Notes under the pieces: model-generated
What the model was told of the DNA's origin: nothing
What the model saw: the letters and a program-made list of their open reading frames with translations, nothing else
Databases searched by the model: none
NCBI GenBank assembly: GCA_000378865.1
Contig: KB900445.1
Location: 1 to 47,470, forward strand
Direction of reading: 5' to 3'
Source: an actinobacterium SCGC AAA278-I18
Lineage (GTDB): Bacteria > Actinomycetota > Actinomycetes > Nanopelagicales > Nanopelagicaceae
Length of the DNA: 47,470 nucleotides
Made by a program: the position numbers and the translations under genes
Shown here: positions 1 to 8,328 of the stretch, one piece after another
How positions within the stretch are numbered: position 1 is the stretch's first letter
Layout: each line of letters starts with the position of its first letter

Positions 1-699
1 ATATCTGAGGAAATATTTAGTGAGGATGTACCAAAGGGAAAGATTATTGCTAGTAAGCCTGGTGGTGGTGGCAAAGTCTCACCTGCTGGTTCGGTTGGAT
101 TAATAATTTCTAGAGGACAAGAACGTATTGAGATTCCACTAGTTACCGGATTAACTCCTGATATTGCCTCCCAAAAGTTGGCAGAGATTGGACTAACAGT
201 TGGTGAGGTAAATGATAGCTTTGATATGAAGATTGAAAAAGGTTTTGTTATAAATACTGACCCTAAAAGTGGTGTTGGTGTTAAGCGGAAAACGGTTGTT
301 AATATCTTTGTTAGTAAGGGAATTGAACAAATTAAACTCACCTCTTATGTTGGAAAAGGTGGTGAGCAAGCATTATCTGAATTAACTGATGCTGGCTTTG
401 ATGTTAATGTAACTTACCAATTTAGTGACAATGTATTTAAAGGCCAAGTTATCACTCAATCTCCAGAGAGCTCTGACTCCATTGGCAGGGGAAGTAAAGT
501 TGAATTGGCTCTCTCCAAGGGTCCAGAGTTTGTATTTGTGCCAAATGTTTTAGGTAAGACGAAAAATGATGCAACTTTAGATCTAGAGAATTTAGGATTG
601 CGGGTAAGTATTAAGGGCTCCGGTAGGGTAAATAACATCTCACCTAATATCGGAACGAAGGTGAAACAAGGCACATTAATTACGCTAACTCTGCGATAG
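1..699 (+). CDS. Ser/Thr protein kinase, C-terminal PASTA repeats (5' partial)
   Basis: The frame is open from base 1 to the TAG at 697-699, so this is the 3' end of a gene that starts outside the window. About 232 residues are visible. They form one incomplete and three complete PASTA-like units: each has a hydrophobic strand, a helix ending in a Leu-x-x-x-Gly-like turn, a Pro-x-x-Gly segment and a final V-x-L-x-x-S-K-G-type strand (ends near residues 40, 108 and 174). PASTA units sit outside the membrane in actinobacterial PknB/PknL-type kinases and bind peptidoglycan fragments. The kinase and membrane segments are not visible, so the kinase call rests on the repeat architecture. A class II DAHP synthase lies about 3.3 kb away, and pknL lies near aroG in mycobacteria, so a PknL-like kinase is the best guess. 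A PASTA-bearing penicillin-binding protein is the alternative. A TTG at 178 is internal, not the start. Confidence 0.75.
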   Translation: MSEEIFSEDVPKGKIIASKPGGGGKVSPAGSVGLIISRGQERIEIPLVTGLTPDIASQKLAEIGLTVGEVNDSFDMKIEKGFVINTDPKSGVGVKRKTVVNIFVSKGIEQIKLTSYVGKGGEQALSELTDAGFDVNVTYQFSDNVFKGQVITQSPESSDSIGRGSKVELALSKGPEFVFVPNVLGKTKNDATLDLENLGLRVSIKGSGRVNNISPNIGTKVKQGTLITLTLR

Positions 700-734
700 A
701 AATAATTTAGCCAACTCTCAGGTAGGCTCGCCAA

Positions 735-1604
735 ATGGTTGCTGCTAAGAGTTCCATCCGTATCGGCGCTCATGTGCCAACCTCTGGCGGAATGGCAACC
801 CGTTCTATTGAGTATGCATTAACAATTAAAGCTGAAACTATCCAAGTATTTGCATCTAGCCCCAGAACATGGGCCACATCAACACCAAATCCAGCAATGG
901 ATGAGGCATTTAAAGAAAAAACTAAAGAGCATGACATCAAGCCTTATGTCCATGCTTCTTTTTTAATTAATTTAGGCTCACCAACTCTTTCTACTTATGA
1001 AAACTCACTTGCTGCCACCGCCTACTCCTTAAGGAGAGGAAAAGAAATTGGAGCACACGGCGTTGTCGTGCACACTGGCTCTGCAGTTGATGAATCAAAT
1101 GTGGCACAAGCTTGGAAACAAATTCATGAGGGTGTTATGCCGATTCTTAATGATTTAAAGGATGATGATCCCTGGCTCTTGCTTGAACCAACCGCTGGCC
1201 AAGGTCAATCATTAGTTAAAAAATTAGATGATTTAACAAAATACTTTGAAGCACTTGAATGGCATCCCAAAGTTGGCGTCTGCCTTGATACCTGCCATGT
1301 TTTTGCCGCTGGTCATGACATTAAAAAACCTGGGGGGATGACGGAGACTTTGGATCTTTTAGTAAAGATCGCTGGGATTGATAGAATTAAATTAATCCAT
1401 GTAAATGACTCGATGGATATCTGTGGTAACTTGAAAGATCGGCACCAAAATATCGGTAAGGGTGAGATTGGCAGCAAACCATTTGCAGAGTTGATCGCCC
1501 ATCCTGCAGTTTTAAATGCTCCCCTGATCTTAGAAACACCAGGTGCTGAGCCAGAACATGGCAGTGAAGTAGCACTGCTTAAAAAAATGCGAGATAAATT
1601 ATGA
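735..1604 (+). CDS. nfo: Endonuclease IV (AP endonuclease)
   Basis: 289 aa, full length for the family. It cleaves the backbone 5' of abasic sites in base-excision repair. All nine metal ligands of the TIM-barrel trinuclear zinc centre can be located: His73, His113, Glu151, Asp185, His188, His222, Asp235, His237 and Glu267. They keep almost the same spacing as in E. coli Nfo (offset of 4, then 6). The motifs LDTCH, HVND and LETPG surround them. The ATG start is preceded by a weak AGGTAGG-like site. The last four bases overlap the next gene (ATGA), so the two are probably translationally coupled. It lies 35 bases after the PASTA gene on the same strand. Confidence 0.95.
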   Translation: MVAAKSSIRIGAHVPTSGGMATRSIEYALTIKAETIQVFASSPRTWATSTPNPAMDEAFKEKTKEHDIKPYVHASFLINLGSPTLSTYENSLAATAYSLRRGKEIGAHGVVVHTGSAVDESNVAQAWKQIHEGVMPILNDLKDDDPWLLLEPTAGQGQSLVKKLDDLTKYFEALEWHPKVGVCLDTCHVFAAGHDIKKPGGMTETLDLLVKIAGIDRIKLIHVNDSMDICGNLKDRHQNIGKGEIGSKPFAELIAHPAVLNAPLILETPGAEPEHGSEVALLKKMRDKL

Positions 1605-2479
1605 AAATAAAAGTACTTCTCTACTTAGGCCTCCTGGCAACCACCGCATTTTGGGGTGGTGCCTTTTTGGTTATGAAAGACTCACTAGTAAAACAGGATG
1701 TTTACTCATTCTTAGCTACTCGATTCGGCTTAGCAACAATATTCATGTTTATCTATAAGCCTAAAGCTTTAGTGGGATTGGATAGAAAATTTATTATTCG
1801 CGCTTGTTTGGCTGGGTTATTGTTATGTAGCGGATTTATTTTTCAAACCTTTGGTCTTACCCAAACTACAGTCTCAAACACAGGATTTATAACTGGACTC
1901 TATCTAATATTTACACCACTTATTTCTTGGGTCTTACTTAAGCGCCATATTTTTAAAATTCAGTGGCTGGCAGTTCTAATAGCAACAGCTGGTCTATACC
2001 TAATTTCATACAATGGAGTTTCAGTTGGAATTGGCGAAATTTTAGTATTAATCTCAGCAATCTTGTTTGCTGGGCAAATTGTTGCACTTGGTGAATGGAG
2101 TGATGGTAAAAATGCTTACGCGCTAACCTTGATACAAATTATTGTCTCCGGCGTTATTTTTACTTTATTCTCATTAAGAAATGGTTACCAGTTGCCACCT
2201 GATTCAGCTGTTTGGTCCTCGATTTTATACACTGCTTTTTTTGCAACATTCCTTGGCTTTCTTATTCAGACTAAAGCTCAATCTGTTATGAGTGCAACTG
2301 CGGCTGGAGTATTACTCGCCATGGAAACACCTTTTGCACTATTTTTTGGACTTTACTTTGATCACGATCCACTCACCATGCGAATAATTTCAGGCGGTGC
2401 GCTGGTAATGATTGCAATGGGAATGGTTATTTGGTCTGACGCTCGTAAGCCTGATGTGAGAGCATTCCACCATGACTAG
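1601..2479 (+). CDS. DMT-superfamily (EamA) transporter
   Basis: 292 aa integral membrane protein with about ten hydrophobic segments arranged as two EamA halves. The first half begins with an FWGGAFLVMKD stretch, where the WG(x)xF signature of drug/metabolite transporters is visible. The second half contains the AGVLLAMETPFALFFG stretch typical of the helix near its end. The substrate cannot be told from sequence; family members export amino acids, metabolites or nucleotide sugars. It overlaps nfo by four bases and threonine aldolase by eight, so the three form one operon. Coupling to threonine aldolase might hint at amino-acid export, but that is only context. Confidence 0.85.
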   Translation: MKIKVLLYLGLLATTAFWGGAFLVMKDSLVKQDVYSFLATRFGLATIFMFIYKPKALVGLDRKFIIRACLAGLLLCSGFIFQTFGLTQTTVSNTGFITGLYLIFTPLISWVLLKRHIFKIQWLAVLIATAGLYLISYNGVSVGIGEILVLISAILFAGQIVALGEWSDGKNAYALTLIQIIVSGVIFTLFSLRNGYQLPPDSAVWSSILYTAFFATFLGFLIQTKAQSVMSATAAGVLLAMETPFALFFGLYFDHDPLTMRIISGGALVMIAMGMVIWSDARKPDVRAFHHD

Positions 2480-3530
2480 TTCGCAATTGATTGATCTTAG
2501 ATCTGACACAGTTACTAAGCCCTCTGCTGGGATGCGGGAGGCAATGGCGAAAGCTCAGGTCGGTGATGATGTTTATGGTGAAGATCCAACTATAAACTCA
2601 TTAGAAGAGAGAGTTGCCAAGTTATTTGGTAAGGAAGCCGCATTATTTTGTCCAAGTGGCTCACTTGCAAATCAATTATGCATTCGAATGTTAGTTGCAG
2701 CCGGGGAAGAGTTAATTACTGAAACTAACTCACATATTGTTAGAGCGGAGTTAGGAGCGGGAGCAGTATTTAGCGGCATAACAACTAGAACTTGGTTAGC
2801 ACCTCGCGGTTTACTATCTGCTGACGACGCCCTTAATATTGCTAGACCAGATTCTGGACCTTATCTAGTTTCAACAACTGCAATTGCAGTTGAGAATACA
2901 CATAACTTTGGCGGTGGCACAGTTCAATCAATTGGTGAGATAAAGAAATTACGGCAAGAGAGTGAAAAACTTGGAATCAAATTACACTTAGATGGAGCCA
3001 GAATTTGGAATGCTCATATTGCAAGTGGAGTTGAATTTATAGAGTATGGAAAATACTTTGATACCGTAAGTGTGTGCCTATCTAAAGGGTTAGGCGCTCC
3101 GGTTGGTTCGTTAATGCTCTCCACAAAAGAGCGGGTAGCAAAAGCCCGACAATGGCGCAAGCGGTATGGCGGTGGAATGAGACAGGCAGGAATACTGGCA
3201 GCTGCTGGACATTACGCATTAGATAATAATTTGCCACTACTTAAAGTTGATCATGTGAGAGCAAAATCAATTGCATCTGCTGTTGCAGCAGTTGCTCCAA
3301 AGGTCATAGATCCGGCAACTGTTGATACAAATATTGTTGGTTTGGAGCTTAACTCACTAAAGATCTCTGCCTCTGAACTTTCTAGTCAGTTAAAAGAAAA
3401 GGGAGTACTTGCCAGTGCCCTTGGTCCAAAGTACTTGCGTCTGGTAACCCACTTAGATTTAACTGATGGTGATGTTGAAGAGGTAAATCAAATATTGGCG
3501 CAATTACTGCAGCGCGCCCTCGTGCCTTAA
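2472..3530 (+). CDS. ltaE: Low-specificity L-threonine aldolase
   Basis: 352 aa PLP-dependent fold-type I enzyme that splits L-threonine or L-allo-threonine into glycine and acetaldehyde. The N-terminal DLRSDTVTKPS motif is diagnostic. The internal-aldimine lysine is Lys205 in CLSKGLGAPVGS, and the PLP-binding HLDGAR motif is at residues 172-177. Length matches the family. The ATG lies eight bases inside the end of the DMT gene. Its 3' end overlaps the convergent ogt gene by 27 bases, leaving no room for a separate terminator. It probably supplies glycine and one-carbon units or serves threonine breakdown. Confidence 0.93.
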   Translation: MTSSQLIDLRSDTVTKPSAGMREAMAKAQVGDDVYGEDPTINSLEERVAKLFGKEAALFCPSGSLANQLCIRMLVAAGEELITETNSHIVRAELGAGAVFSGITTRTWLAPRGLLSADDALNIARPDSGPYLVSTTAIAVENTHNFGGGTVQSIGEIKKLRQESEKLGIKLHLDGARIWNAHIASGVEFIEYGKYFDTVSVCLSKGLGAPVGSLMLSTKERVAKARQWRKRYGGGMRQAGILAAAGHYALDNNLPLLKVDHVRAKSIASAVAAVAPKVIDPATVDTNIVGLELNSLKISASELSSQLKEKGVLASALGPKYLRLVTHLDLTDGDVEEVNQILAQLLQRALVP

Positions 3531-3998
3531 TAGCCACTGCTTAACCTCAACTCCATAAGCATAATTTCCTAAAGCACCACCACTTTTTACAATTCTATGG
3601 CACGGGATTATCGCTGCAATTAAATTACTACTGCAAGCTGTTCCAGCAGCTCTTACCGCATCGGCAGAGCCAGATCGTTTTGCTAAATCTGCATAGGACC
3701 AAGTTTTGCCCACTGGAACCTTACGCATCGCCTTCCATACAGATTGATAGAAGGTAGAGCCGGGCTGGCGTACTTGAATGGAGTTTAAAGCTGAAATATC
3801 GCCATTGAAGTAATCATCAACTAAATCACTGATTACTGGAATCTCTTTAACAGATTTAATCTCCCGAGCTGCATCTACTGGCGATAACCGTTGGGTTAGA
3901 TCATCAAAGCCGTTAAATCCAGCTGCTAGCAAAATCTGCTGATCGGCAATCAAATAAAGTGTACCGATCGGAGTTTCATAACTAGTATGAGATAGCAC
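3504..3998 (-). CDS. ogt: Methylated-DNA--protein-cysteine S-methyltransferase
   Basis: 164 aa suicide alkyltransferase that takes O6-alkyl groups from guanine. The active site IPCHRIV has the acceptor cysteine at residue 133. The preceding helix-turn-helix (residues 84-125, with VPVGKTWSYADLA and AVRAAG) matches the ATase domain, and the N-terminal ribonuclease-like domain is present. The segment before the active site reads ACSSN where many homologues have a Gly/Asn-rich turn, and the usual C-terminal GGLxRK segment is replaced by AYGVEVK, so it is a somewhat divergent member. It is convergent with ltaE and overlaps its last 27 bases. Confidence 0.92.
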   Translation of the reverse strand: MLSHTSYETPIGTLYLIADQQILLAAGFNGFDDLTQRLSPVDAAREIKSVKEIPVISDLVDDYFNGDISALNSIQVRQPGSTFYQSVWKAMRKVPVGKTWSYADLAKRSGSADAVRAAGTACSSNLIAAIIPCHRIVKSGGALGNYAYGVEVKQWLLRHEGALQ

Positions 3999-4021
3999 TA
4001 CACGAGGTTAAACTAATATGT

Positions 4022-4041
4022 AATAAAAGGGAACCTTTATT
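4022..4041 (-). terminator. Possible AT-rich hairpin at the end of the DAHP synthase gene
   Basis: AATAAAAGG and CCTTTATT form an eight-pair stem with one bulged A around a GAA loop, spanning the stop codon at 4037-4039. On the minus strand the 3' arm is followed by ACATATT rather than a clean U-run, so termination before ogt would be weak. The T-run lies on the other side and would favour plus-strand termination. Confidence 0.3.
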
Positions 4042-5374
4042 TTTTACGATCTCGCAGCATTTCAGCAACCAAAAATGCTAACTCAAGTGATTGAGTATGG
4101 TTTAGCCTTGGATCACAAGCACTCTCATAGCGGGTTGCAAGATCTTCATGGCTGATCTGCTCACCACCACCTACGCACTCAGTAACATCATCACCAGTTA
4201 ATTCAATATGAATTCCACCTGGATGGGTTCCTAACTTATTGTGAACCTCAAAAAAGCCGCGCACCTCATCTAATACATCATCAAATTTGCGAGTCTTATA
4301 GCCACTTGGCGCCTCATAGGTATTGCCATGCATTGGATCGCAAACCCAAAGTACTACCGCCCCAGACTTAGTAACTGCATCAACTAAGGCAGGAAGCTTC
4401 TCACGAATTATTCCAGCACCCATTCTGGTAATAAAGGTAAGCCGGCCTGGCTCATTACTTGGATTTAATCGCTTGATAATTGCCAGCGCATCCTCAGTTG
4501 TTGTCTTTGGCCCAAGTTTTACGCCAATTGGATTGTGAATTTTTTCAGCGAAATCCATATGTGCACCATCTAATTGCCGAGTGCGCTCACCAATCCAAAC
4601 AAAGTGCGCTGAAACATCATAAGGATTATTAGTTCGAGAATCGATTCGTGTTAATGCTTTTTCATACTCCAGTATTAATGCTTCATGGCTTGAGTAAAAA
4701 TCAACTGACTTAAATGATTCTGGATCCACTCCAGCTGATTGCATAAATTGAATAGCTCTACCAATCTCATTTGCCATCTCTTCATAGCGAGCGCTAAATC
4801 TGGCATCAGCAGCAAACCCTTTATTCCAACTATGAACTTGGCGCAGATCAGCAAAACCACCCTGGGTAAAGGCACGAACTAAATTTAAGGTTGCAGCTGA
4901 GGTGTTATAAACCTGCACTAACCGTTTTGGATTAGGTGTTCTAGACTCCTTAGTAAATTCAATATCATTAACCGCATCCCCTCGATAAGCCGGCAGGGTC
5001 AGGCCATCTCTGGTTTCATTATCATTACTACGAGGCTTAGCAAATTGACCAGCCATCCGTCCCACCTTAACCACTGGTAGGGATGAGAAGTACTGAAGAA
5101 CGGCTGCCATCTGCAAGATTGTCTTAATCCGATTTCGAATTGAATCAGCGGTAGCCCCGACAAATGTTTCAGCACAATCACCACCTTGCAACCAAAATGC
5201 TCGCCCGGCTGCTGCTTCGGCAATACGCTTTTTTAAGTTATCACATTCACCAGCAAAAACTAATGGTGGAAATGTTTCTAACTCAGCAACTGCTGACTTA
5301 ACTGCAGCTGCATCTGGCCAGGCAGGTTGCTGGGCAGCGATAAGTCCAGGTTTAAAGATCGAATTAGCACTCAT
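4037..5374 (-). CDS. aroG: 3-deoxy-D-arabino-heptulosonate 7-phosphate synthase, class II
   Basis: 445 aa enzyme for the first step of the shikimate pathway: phosphoenolpyruvate plus erythrose 4-phosphate gives DAHP. It is the class II (plant/actinobacterial) type. Family landmarks are the N-terminal AAQQPAWPD, FWLQGGDCAETF near residue 60-71, GQFAKPRS, the VWIGERTRQLDGAH block and CDPMHGNTYE near residue 345. Length fits the class. Mycobacterial class II enzymes are feedback-regulated by aromatic amino acids and partner with chorismate mutase; neither can be read here. The ATG has only a weak ribosome-binding site. It follows pfkA on the same strand after 56 bases, so the two may share a transcript. 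PFK and DAHPS both sit at the branch from sugar phosphates. Confidence 0.95.
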   Translation of the reverse strand: MSANSIFKPGLIAAQQPAWPDAAAVKSAVAELETFPPLVFAGECDNLKKRIAEAAAGRAFWLQGGDCAETFVGATADSIRNRIKTILQMAAVLQYFSSLPVVKVGRMAGQFAKPRSNDNETRDGLTLPAYRGDAVNDIEFTKESRTPNPKRLVQVYNTSAATLNLVRAFTQGGFADLRQVHSWNKGFAADARFSARYEEMANEIGRAIQFMQSAGVDPESFKSVDFYSSHEALILEYEKALTRIDSRTNNPYDVSAHFVWIGERTRQLDGAHMDFAEKIHNPIGVKLGPKTTTEDALAIIKRLNPSNEPGRLTFITRMGAGIIREKLPALVDAVTKSGAVVLWVCDPMHGNTYEAPSGYKTRKFDDVLDEVRGFFEVHNKLGTHPGGIHIELTGDDVTECVGGGEQISHEDLATRYESACDPRLNHTQSLELAFLVAEMLRDRKK

Positions 5375-5430
5375 TAGATAATGGTAGGCAATCTCTTAGG
5401 TTTGATGTGGCTAATTAGGCCAGTGATCAA

Positions 5431-6456
5431 TTAACCGAAGAAGATCTCCGCCTCTTTATATAGTTCTGGGTCAACTGTCTTTAATTTAGAGGTTGCTGAG
5501 GCCAGTGGAACTCGCTCAATCTTGGTGCCATGTAGTGCCACCATCTTGCCCCAATCGCCATCATGGACAGCGGTAATTGCGTGTAGACCAAATCTTGTCG
5601 CTAATACTCGATCAAATGCGGTTGGCGTACCACCACGTTGGATATGACCAAGTACTGAGGTTCGTGCCTCTTTACCAGTCTTTGTCTCTATTTGATTTGC
5701 TAGCCACTCACCTATCCCAGATAACTTCACATGACCAAAGGAATCTAATGTTTGATCTTTAGTAATCATGTCCCCATCTTTAGCCATCGCACCCTCGGCA
5801 ATAACAATAATTGGTGAGTAGCTCTGTTCAAATCTAGATTCAACCCATTTACAGACCTGTTCTAATGAAAACTTAACCTCCGGAATTAATATGCAAGAGG
5901 CACCGCCGGCTAGCCCTGAGTGAAGTGCAATCCATCCAGCATGACGTCCCATTACCTCAACAATTAATGCTCGATGGTGTGATTCAGCGGTTGTGTGAAG
6001 TCGATCAATCGCCTCAACTGCAATATTCACCGCAGTATCAAATCCAAATGTGTAATCAGTATTATTTAAATCATTATCAATAGTTTTAGGAACACCAACT
6101 ACCTTTACACCTAATGAATCAAGTTTGGTGGCAACACCTAATGTGTCCTCACCTCCTATTGCAATTAATGCATCTACACCCATCTTTGCTAAATTCTCTT
6201 TGATCTTCTCAACACCACCATCAATTTTAAAAGGGTTAGTCCGAGAAGAGCCGAGAATGGTTCCACCCTTAGGCAAAATTCCTCTAGTTGCTGGGATATC
6301 CAATTTCATTGTTAGGCCTTCAAGTGGGCCGCGCCAACCATCACGAAAACCTATGAACTCATAGCCATACTCTTTAACACCTTTGCGAACTACCGCACGA
6401 ATTACAGCATTTAGCCCTGGACAATCTCCACCGCCAGTTAGAACACCAATGCGCAT
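5431..6456 (-). CDS. pfkA: 6-phosphofructokinase, residues of the pyrophosphate-dependent type
   Basis: 341 aa phosphofructokinase, group III (actinobacterial) type. The N-terminal TGGGDCPGLNAVIR loop, GGTILGSSR, PKTIDND catalytic loop and VEVMGRHAGW motif are all present. The phosphoryl-donor motif reads GGEDT at 101-105 and the catalytic loop has Lys at 124. This numbering coincides with the E. coli positions used to classify donors: Gly104/Gly124 for ATP and Asp104/Lys124 for pyrophosphate. Actinobacterial ATP-PFKs, as I recall them, keep GGEGT with Lys124. The Asp104/Lys124 pair therefore predicts PPi use and a reversible step. The start has a GGAG nine bases upstream. Donor specificity is inference; the PFK assignment is firm. 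Confidence 0.93.
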   Translation of the reverse strand: MRIGVLTGGGDCPGLNAVIRAVVRKGVKEYGYEFIGFRDGWRGPLEGLTMKLDIPATRGILPKGGTILGSSRTNPFKIDGGVEKIKENLAKMGVDALIAIGGEDTLGVATKLDSLGVKVVGVPKTIDNDLNNTDYTFGFDTAVNIAVEAIDRLHTTAESHHRALIVEVMGRHAGWIALHSGLAGGASCILIPEVKFSLEQVCKWVESRFEQSYSPIIVIAEGAMAKDGDMITKDQTLDSFGHVKLSGIGEWLANQIETKTGKEARTSVLGHIQRGGTPTAFDRVLATRFGLHAITAVHDGDWGKMVALHGTKIERVPLASATSKLKTVDPELYKEAEIFFG

Positions 6457-6525
6457 TTAAAAAGCTCCAGCCTGTAAAAGTTATAAAAGTTGGCCAACAC
6501 TGAGTGCTAAGTCTACTCTGCCGCA

Positions 6526-7464
6526 ATGGGAGTTAAATCCGAGATTACTGCTCACCTGGCTCAGCGAGTTGCTGCTGGGCTGCCAGAGGTATGGCAAGCG
6601 CCATTGGATGAGATAAGAAAAAACACCCACACACATCTTGCGCTATCCCAACCCTTAATTGATATCGATAAAGTCGAACATAAAACTATTGCTGGCCCAA
6701 CATCTGATCTACCCATTCGAATTTATCGGCCATCTGATAAGAGCGATCTTCCAGTCTTGGTTTTCTTTCATGGTGGTGGTTGGGTATTAAACTTTTTAGA
6801 TATTTATGAACCAGCACTTCGCAAAGTGGCAAAGAATGGTGAGTTTGTAATTATTGCAGTCCAGTATCAAAAAGCACCAGAGCACCCATTTCCTATCCCC
6901 TTCGAAGATTGCTATGCAACTCTTGAGTGGGTAGTAAATAACTCAGCTAAGTTAGGAATTAATCCGACTCAAATAGGAGTCGGTGGTGACAGCGCTGGTG
7001 GTAACTTAGCATCAGCTGTTGCACTAAAGGCTAGAGATACTGGGTTAATCAATCTCGCTTTTCAATTACTTATCTATCCATGTAATGAGATATCAATGGA
7101 TTATCCATCGGCAACTGAGTTTGCTCAAGGGTATGGCTTAAGTACCAAGGCAATGAAATGGTTTTGGGATAAGTACTTACCTAATAATAAAGATCATAGT
7201 AATAAATACGCAGTACCTTTTAGAGCAGATACTTTGAAAGGTGTTGCTGCTGCGATTGTAATTGCTGCTGAATTTGATCCGCTAACTGATGATGCTAGAA
7301 ATTATTACAGTAGATTAGTGGCGGATTCTGTGCCAGCTATCTATAAAGAGTATCCTGGTCAAATTCACGGCTTCTTTAACTTAGGTGGAGTAACAGCAGA
7401 TGCTGATTTACTTTACGCAGATATCGCTATTGAAATTAATGCAATTTTAGGAAGAGGAAAGTAA
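6526..7464 (+). CDS. Alpha/beta hydrolase, HSL (acetyl-esterase) family
   Basis: 312 aa hydrolase of the hormone-sensitive-lipase family. The oxyanion-hole motif HGGGW is at residues 82-86. The nucleophile elbow GGDSAGG has Ser156. The acid is most likely Asp251 in EFDPLTD and the base His281 in GQIHGF, so the triad is complete. There is no signal peptide, so it is cytoplasmic. Such enzymes cleave short-chain carboxylic esters; the physiological substrate is unknown. The following DMT gene begins immediately after its stop codon, so the two form an operon. No convincing ribosome-binding site precedes the ATG. Confidence 0.88.
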   Translation: MGVKSEITAHLAQRVAAGLPEVWQAPLDEIRKNTHTHLALSQPLIDIDKVEHKTIAGPTSDLPIRIYRPSDKSDLPVLVFFHGGGWVLNFLDIYEPALRKVAKNGEFVIIAVQYQKAPEHPFPIPFEDCYATLEWVVNNSAKLGINPTQIGVGGDSAGGNLASAVALKARDTGLINLAFQLLIYPCNEISMDYPSATEFAQGYGLSTKAMKWFWDKYLPNNKDHSNKYAVPFRADTLKGVAAAIVIAAEFDPLTDDARNYYSRLVADSVPAIYKEYPGQIHGFFNLGGVTADADLLYADIAIEINAILGRGK

Positions 7465-8328
7465 TTGACTAAAACTGGGTGGGGCAGATTTATCTTGCTA
7501 GGATTTCTTTGGGGAACCCCCTACCTATTTCTTAAGGTAGCAGTTGAGGAGATGTTTCCAGCAGTAATTGTATTTCTACGAGTCTTAATTGGAGCAGCGG
7601 TTTTACTGCCAATAGCATTAAAACAAAAAACATTTTTTATTGCTCGAAAATACTGGCCATTTCTAATTCTCTATACAATTACCGAGTTAATTGGCCCTTG
7701 GTATTTAATCACAAATGCAGAGCAAAAAATCTCCTCAGGCCTTGCTGGTCTATTAGTAGCAACTGTGCCAATTTGGTCTGCTATCTTGGCATCCATTTTT
7801 GGTGACCATACTGTTTGGCATAAGTCACGGCTCTTTGGATTGATAATTGGTTTTATGGGAGTAGTTGCAGTTGTTGGAATTGAGTCATTAAGCGGGCGAC
7901 AAGATATCTTTTCAATCGGCATGGTCATACTTGCGGCGATGTGTTACGCATATGCAATAAATATGATTAACCGAAGGATTCCGCAGGTGCCAGGTCTTGC
8001 TCTTAATACCTGGGCGATGTTAATTACCTCTGCAGTTTATCTACCCTTTGCAGTTGCAAGTTGGCCTAGCCAAACTCCATCTATTCAAGCGATTGGATCA
8101 GTAGTTGGGTTAGGTGTGCTTTGCACTGCAATAGCATTCATAATATTTTTTAGATTAGTAGCTGAGGTTGGTCCACCTAGAGCATCACTTATTACCTACT
8201 TAAATACTGCATTTGCAGTTCTACTAGGAGTAGTTCTACTCAATGAACCATTAACTATCGGAATTGCAATTGGATTGCCGTTGGTATTAATTGGTTCTTA
8301 CTTTGCTAGTCGGAAAGTGAGTCGGTAA
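7465..8328 (+). CDS. DMT-superfamily (EamA) transporter
   Basis: 287 aa, ten predicted membrane segments in two EamA halves; the first has FLWGTPYLFLKVAVEE. The start is TTG at 7465, directly after the TAA of the esterase gene, with an AGAGGAAAG site six bases upstream within the esterase coding end. Substrate unknown. It is distinct from the DMT protein at 1601-2479 rather than a recent duplicate, since the two sequences share only general family features. The last 23 bases overlap the convergent era gene. Confidence 0.85.
   Translation: MTKTGWGRFILLGFLWGTPYLFLKVAVEEMFPAVIVFLRVLIGAAVLLPIALKQKTFFIARKYWPFLILYTITELIGPWYLITNAEQKISSGLAGLLVATVPIWSAILASIFGDHTVWHKSRLFGLIIGFMGVVAVVGIESLSGRQDIFSIGMVILAAMCYAYAINMINRRIPQVPGLALNTWAMLITSAVYLPFAVASWPSQTPSIQAIGSVVGLGVLCTAIAFIIFFRLVAEVGPPRASLITYLNTAFAVLLGVVLLNEPLTIGIAIGLPLVLIGSYFASRKVSR

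Noticed and set aside
6502..6510. GAGTGCTAA, one half of a CIRCE element, upstream of the esterase gene
   Set aside because: The matching TTAGCACTC arm is absent at the nine-base spacing, so it is a chance half-site.
1601..8328. The two DMT transporters as a recent duplication
   Set aside because: Their sequences share only the family pattern, not stretches of identity.
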